DNA from: an uncultured Parabacteroides sp.
Lineage (GTDB): Bacteria; Bacteroidota; Bacteroidia; Bacteroidales; Tannerellaceae
Length of the DNA: 64,000 nucleotides
Direction of reading: 5' to 3'
Assembly (NCBI RefSeq): GCF_905196875.1
Contig: NZ_CAJJWO010000001.1
Location: 176,243 to 240,242, forward strand
In this document: positions 60,711 through 64,000 of the stretch, piece by piece
Numbering within the stretch: the stretch's first letter is position 1
Layout: each line of letters begins with the position of its first letter
Position numbers and translations under genes: made by a program
The notes under the pieces: generated by a model
What the model was told of the DNA's origin: nothing
Databases searched by the model: none
What the model saw: only the letters and a program-made list of their open reading frames with translations

Positions 60711-62855
60711 TTATTGTTTTACAATCTTAAATATCCGGCTCTTAAATGCACCGTATAATGGAAACTCAACGCCTATATTCATAAGCTGGCTACCTTTATA
60801 AATGCCTTCCATCCCTTCGATCTGATAAGAAGCGTCCGGTTCTAATCCACGTAGTTTTACGTTTTTAGGACGTTTCGTTTCCAGTATTGCGTTGTTAGGA
60901 TATTCGGCAAGATTATATACGAATACAATGGATTCAGACTTCGATTTATTTACAAACTGAAGTACACTCCTATTATTCTCATAAGGTGAAACCAAACGGT
61001 AATGATCTCCTTTGTGAACGGTTTCACGAATCTCTTTATACCGTGCGATCTTCTCACGGGCTACAGCTTTCTCTTTATCGGTCCATTTCGTTATATCATA
61101 ACCTACACCCAATACACCACACATAGAAACATCGAATTTGAATTCGAGCGGGTGATTCTGGTTATGCCAATCCTCCTGCGTCACCCAACTGATCATCGAG
61201 TTGGTCGGGAAAACATTCAGGAAGGAATGTTGTATAAATATCCTTTCCACCGGATCGGTGTTATCGCTTGCCCAGCAGAAATCAGTACGAGCCATCATAC
61301 CAAGGTCTACCCTTCCTCCTCCACCGGCACAGTTTTCAAACCATACATCAGGAAATTCCGACCGTAATGTTTCAAGCAGACGGTACAGGTTTTCCACATA
61401 TTTAATACGGACAGCCCGCTGTTCATCGGAGGGAGCAGCGAGAAAGCCAGGTTCAGTGACCCCTCTGTTCATATCCCATTTGATAAACTTGATATTGTTT
61501 TCACGCAGCAGAGTGGAAAAGCTTGTGTACAAATATTGATAGACATCTTCACGGGCCAAATTCAGCATTAACTGATTACGTGTTTCATGGCGGGTACGAT
61601 TCGGATAATGGAATACCCAGTCCGGATGCTGACGGTACAGGTCGCTGTTAGGGTTAACCATTTCCGGCTCTATCCAGATCCCGAAGTCGAGTCCCATCGC
61701 ATTGATCTTCTCAATCATTGGTTGCAGGCCGTTAGGGAACTTGTTTTTATCCACGGTCCAGTCTCCCAGACCGCCTTTGTCATTGACACGCCCTTTAAAC
61801 CATCCGTCGTCGATCACAAAGACTTCCACACCCAGTTCTTTGGCAATCTTTGCCAATGCCAACTGATGTTCTTCGTTTACATCGAAAGTTGTGGCATACC
61901 AACTGTTGTACAAAACCGGACGAACCTGATCACGATGCGATGGATACAGCACTTTCTCCCGGGTATAAGAGGCCAGGCTCTGTGAAGTACCTTCCATTCC
62001 ACGATTAGAATAGCCGATAATCATTTTAGGAGTAGTGAAGCTCTTACCTGGTTTAAGCAGCAATGTCTGATCCCAGAAGTTGATGCCACAGGTAGCTTGA
62101 AGTTCACCGGGTGCAAACTTCTCCAGGTCGACCCGCCAGTTGCCGCTGTATTGTAATGTGCCGAACCACACTTCGCCACAGGTTTCCTCCTGTTCTCCTT
62201 CCGGCCGAATCGCAAAGAAAGAAGATCCATACGAACGTAGATCCTTTGTCTGAAGTGTTTTCAAACCCTGAGTAAGTTTCGTCACATTCTGCTGATACTC
62301 GTATCCCCATCTGCCGGACAAATGTGTCAGTTCATAGGCATTCTTCGGAAGAAAGAAAGTACCCGATTGGGCATTTTCTATTTCAATATCTCCCTTTTTG
62401 CCGATATTGCTGATCTCTACCCATTTTTCCAACAGATCGTATTCCGGTAAAACGCGGATATATTCAGTAACAGCCAACGGATAATACTTATCTTTCTGCT
62501 GAATTGCCAGCACAGTATAACCATCCTGCGTCTGCACTTCCGACCCGGCATAAGTCAGTTCGATATCCCTCACACGATCTTTAAAGATCGCTTCCAACAT
62601 AGGTGTCGTTGCTGAATAGCCACCACGTACCGTGACCTCTTCCCCCAGCGGGTTTCGCAGCATATCCAAGTCCTGACTCTTATCGCCAAAATAGTACATG
62701 TTCACCATTCCTTGATCCGAAACACGGATCTGATAAACAAATGATTTGGTCGCCAACATCCATGACTTTCCATTATTTCCAACCACGACAGGCGACTCCT
62801 GCGCCCAGGCCATTCCCGTCACAAAAACAAATAACACAACAAAGAGCTTTTTCAT
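60711..62855 (-). CDS. Alpha-galactosidase, GH36
   Basis: 714 residues from the ATG at 62855 (three residues shorter than from 62864). Signal peptide (1-19, AWAQ). The N-terminal beta-supersandwich is followed by the GH36 barrel: FVIDDGWFKGRVNDKGGLGDW, nucleophile Asp in FIKWDMNRG, then FENCAGGGGRVDLGMMAR and acid/base Asp in WASDNTDPVER. It removes alpha-galactose from oligosaccharides or galactomannan-type glycans in the periplasm. It forms an operon with the GH2-like gene (15 bases upstream) and galM. Confidence 0.95.
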   Translation of the reverse strand: MKKLFVVLFVFVTGMAWAQESPVVVGNNGKSWMLATKSFVYQIRVSDQGMVNMYYFGDKSQDLDMLRNPLGEEVTVRGGYSATTPMLEAIFKDRVRDIELTYAGSEVQTQDGYTVLAIQQKDKYYPLAVTEYIRVLPEYDLLEKWVEISNIGKKGDIEIENAQSGTFFLPKNAYELTHLSGRWGYEYQQNVTKLTQGLKTLQTKDLRSYGSSFFAIRPEGEQEETCGEVWFGTLQYSGNWRVDLEKFAPGELQATCGINFWDQTLLLKPGKSFTTPKMIIGYSNRGMEGTSQSLASYTREKVLYPSHRDQVRPVLYNSWYATTFDVNEEHQLALAKIAKELGVEVFVIDDGWFKGRVNDKGGLGDWTVDKNKFPNGLQPMIEKINAMGLDFGIWIEPEMVNPNSDLYRQHPDWVFHYPNRTRHETRNQLMLNLAREDVYQYLYTSFSTLLRENNIKFIKWDMNRGVTEPGFLAAPSDEQRAVRIKYVENLYRLLETLRSEFPDVWFENCAGGGGRVDLGMMARTDFCWASDNTDPVERIFIQHSFLNVFPTNSMISWVTQEDWHNQNHPLEFKFDVSMCGVLGVGYDITKWTDKEKAVAREKIARYKEIRETVHKGDHYRLVSPYENNRSVLQFVNKSKSESIVFVYNLAEYPNNAILETKRPKNVKLRGLEPDASYQIEGMEGIYKGSQLMNIGVEFPLYGAFKSRIFKIVKQ

Positions 62856-62870
62856 AACACACATTCTTAA

Positions 62871-64000
62871 TTAGTAAATATCTTCCGGCCTCATCGCACC
62901 CGAAGATGCTTTATCCAGACATAATTGAGACAAAACAGCCGATTCCATCGTTGATGAAGGGTTGAATGCATCACTTTTCATGTATTCAAGCAGGCTGAAA
63001 TATAATTGCCGCGCTTCAGGACGCTGTGCCCAGTCGGATAGCAGATCCATAGAACAGAAGACCAGTTTACCTTCTCCAACTCTGGCTTCAAGCAAATTGG
63101 ATAACCGGCGGTTGTTGGCAAAGTTATCGACCACTTCGATCAACGGAGTCACAGGAGGCAGGCTATCTAAAACAACAGTTTTCGATTGTTTTAGTAGCGA
63201 CCACCATTGCCAGTCGGTATAATTTCCTGTCGGGAAATGACCGAACGCGGGGTGGGACGCATCACACAGGATACCCATCGAACCGGCTTGTTTCGGAAAA
63301 TGAACGGGACTCCAGAATACAGGTACGAATTTACCTTCCAGTCCTTTTATCTTCTTATAATCCGGATTATACAAAACTTTCTTTCCATCGGCAAGCGCCT
63401 TACGGGTTTCCTCCAAATCACGGGTAACAACAATGCCGCCTTTCACCGGATTCAATCGGGACGGATACACCCAAACACTCCATTCATTTTTGTAAGGCGT
63501 ATGAGCCAGTGCAACAGACAAGATCAACCGGGTTGCTTCCTGTTGGTCCAGCAAACAGGTAATTGTTTCCGGTAATTTATTCAATCCGATCGCCAACGAA
63601 GGACATGACATCATACCTTTACCTATCTCTTTGCCTTTCTCGTCTTTCAGCACCCACGACACAGACTGGTCTTTTAGTTCTTCATGCGTAAAATTGGCCA
63701 CTTCGACAGATGCCGTAAAAGATTCCCCATCCGTATAAACTGCTTTCGGGAAACGGACCAGAGGAGTTACCGGAGAACAGGCCTGACGAAATATCTCCGC
63801 ATCAGTCACACCTTTACTATCCCAAAAGGCATCGAGCAATCCGACCAAAGCAGTTCCCTGCCCCGGGAAGTCATGCAGATCCAATAGCTGAAAACCGCTA
63901 CAACCTGCCGTTTTCATCGCACGTTCTATCTCTTCCTTATACAATATGGAAGCCAGATAACCGGAAGCCTTCAGGTAATCGTCAGCTTTATCCAGCAAGC
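62871..64000 (-). CDS. GH2-like glycoside hydrolase, C-terminal part, cut by window end
   Basis: About 376 residues are visible; the frame is open to the window edge, so the start lies outside. The first part (SGFQLLDLHDFPGQGTALVGLLDAFWDSKG) is a motif I associate with the end of the catalytic barrel of large GH2-type beta-galactosidase/glucuronidase proteins of Bacteroidetes. Beyond it are an Ig-like domain (FTASVEVANFTHEEL) and a C-terminal domain containing LLEARVGEGKLVFCSMDLLSDW. The nucleophile region is outside the window, so activity cannot be judged. It is the promoter-proximal gene seen of the galactose-glycan operon. Confidence 0.7.
   Translation of the reverse strand, partial: LLDKADDYLKASGYLASILYKEEIERAMKTAGCSGFQLLDLHDFPGQGTALVGLLDAFWDSKGVTDAEIFRQACSPVTPLVRFPKAVYTDGESFTASVEVANFTHEELKDQSVSWVLKDEKGKEIGKGMMSCPSLAIGLNKLPETITCLLDQQEATRLILSVALAHTPYKNEWSVWVYPSRLNPVKGGIVVTRDLEETRKALADGKKVLYNPDYKKIKGLEGKFVPVFWSPVHFPKQAGSMGILCDASHPAFGHFPTGNYTDWQWWSLLKQSKTVVLDSLPPVTPLIEVVDNFANNRRLSNLLEARVGEGKLVFCSMDLLSDWAQRPEARQLYFSLLEYMKSDAFNPSSTMESAVLSQLCLDKASSGAMRPEDIY

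Noticed and set aside
1..64000. tRNA, rRNA, insertion sequence or prophage genes
   Set aside because: None of their sequence hallmarks (tRNA cloverleaf arms, transposase or integrase domains, phage structural proteins) was seen in any intergenic region or reading frame.

Overview
The window looks like a chromosomal segment from a member of the Bacteroidales, most likely a Parabacteroides-type gut bacterium. The reasons are the gene families (DUF2851, DUF5690, DUF3108, DUF3244, WbqC, GH20 and GH36 enzymes, HU paralogues, TPR/HTH membrane regulators), the almost total absence of Shine-Dalgarno sequences, and many matches to the Bacteroidetes promoter element TAnnTTTG just before genes. No rRNA, tRNA, CRISPR array, IS element or prophage was seen. 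The genus is an inference; only sequence matching could fix it.

Layout. 1-4876: the start of an efflux adaptor gene, a TolC-type outer-membrane factor, an HU gene, and an NtrC-type sigma-54 response regulator with its histidine kinase. A -24/-12 promoter and paired palindromes in front of tolC suggest a closed regulatory circuit. 4850-9547: cell-envelope and hypothetical proteins (DUF3108, Ig-like lipoprotein, small lipoprotein, DUF2851). 9658-13691: dapB, two signal peptidase I genes (the second lacks the catalytic lysine), wbqC and a second HU. 13963-22422: a phosphorus-acquisition region with phnW, phnX and a DUF5690 transporter for 2-aminoethylphosphonate, an unknown divergent gene, a PiT phosphate transporter and an OprP-type porin. 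7-bp repeats with an 11-bp period, resembling Pho boxes, lie in both divergent intergenic regions. 22543-35179: housekeeping and transport genes (GH20, tcdA, lolD, NSS transporter, HhH protein, AAA ATPase, flavin reductase, outer-membrane receptor, AgcS symporter, a decayed ATPase, M16 peptidase).

35294-48639 is the most unusual region. It is a run of minus-strand genes, very AT-rich in the middle. It encodes a 63-residue peptide with a canonical double-glycine-type leader and a Gly/Ala-rich core with two cysteines. The same run encodes a C39-peptidase ABC exporter, a HlyD adaptor, an FtsX-type permease (frameshifted), an O-antigen-ligase-like protein (one in-frame stop), a TPR protein, a CxxC thioredoxin-like protein, small membrane proteins, a transglutaminase-like lipoprotein, a DUF3244 protein and a TPR/LuxR-type transmembrane regulator. 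I read it as a bacteriocin-like or signalling-peptide production and export locus in which two genes are disrupted in this strain.

49107-59045: a SIS-domain sugar-phosphate isomerase with a PfkB kinase, a tyrosine-phosphatase lipoprotein, a DEAD-box RNA helicase starting at TTG, GH20, two peptidases (C69, C1B) and an HD hydrolase. 59597-64000: a galactose-glycan operon of a GH2-like protein (cut by the window end), a GH36 alpha-galactosidase and an aldose 1-epimerase. All functional statements come from reading motifs in the sequence; no database search was run.
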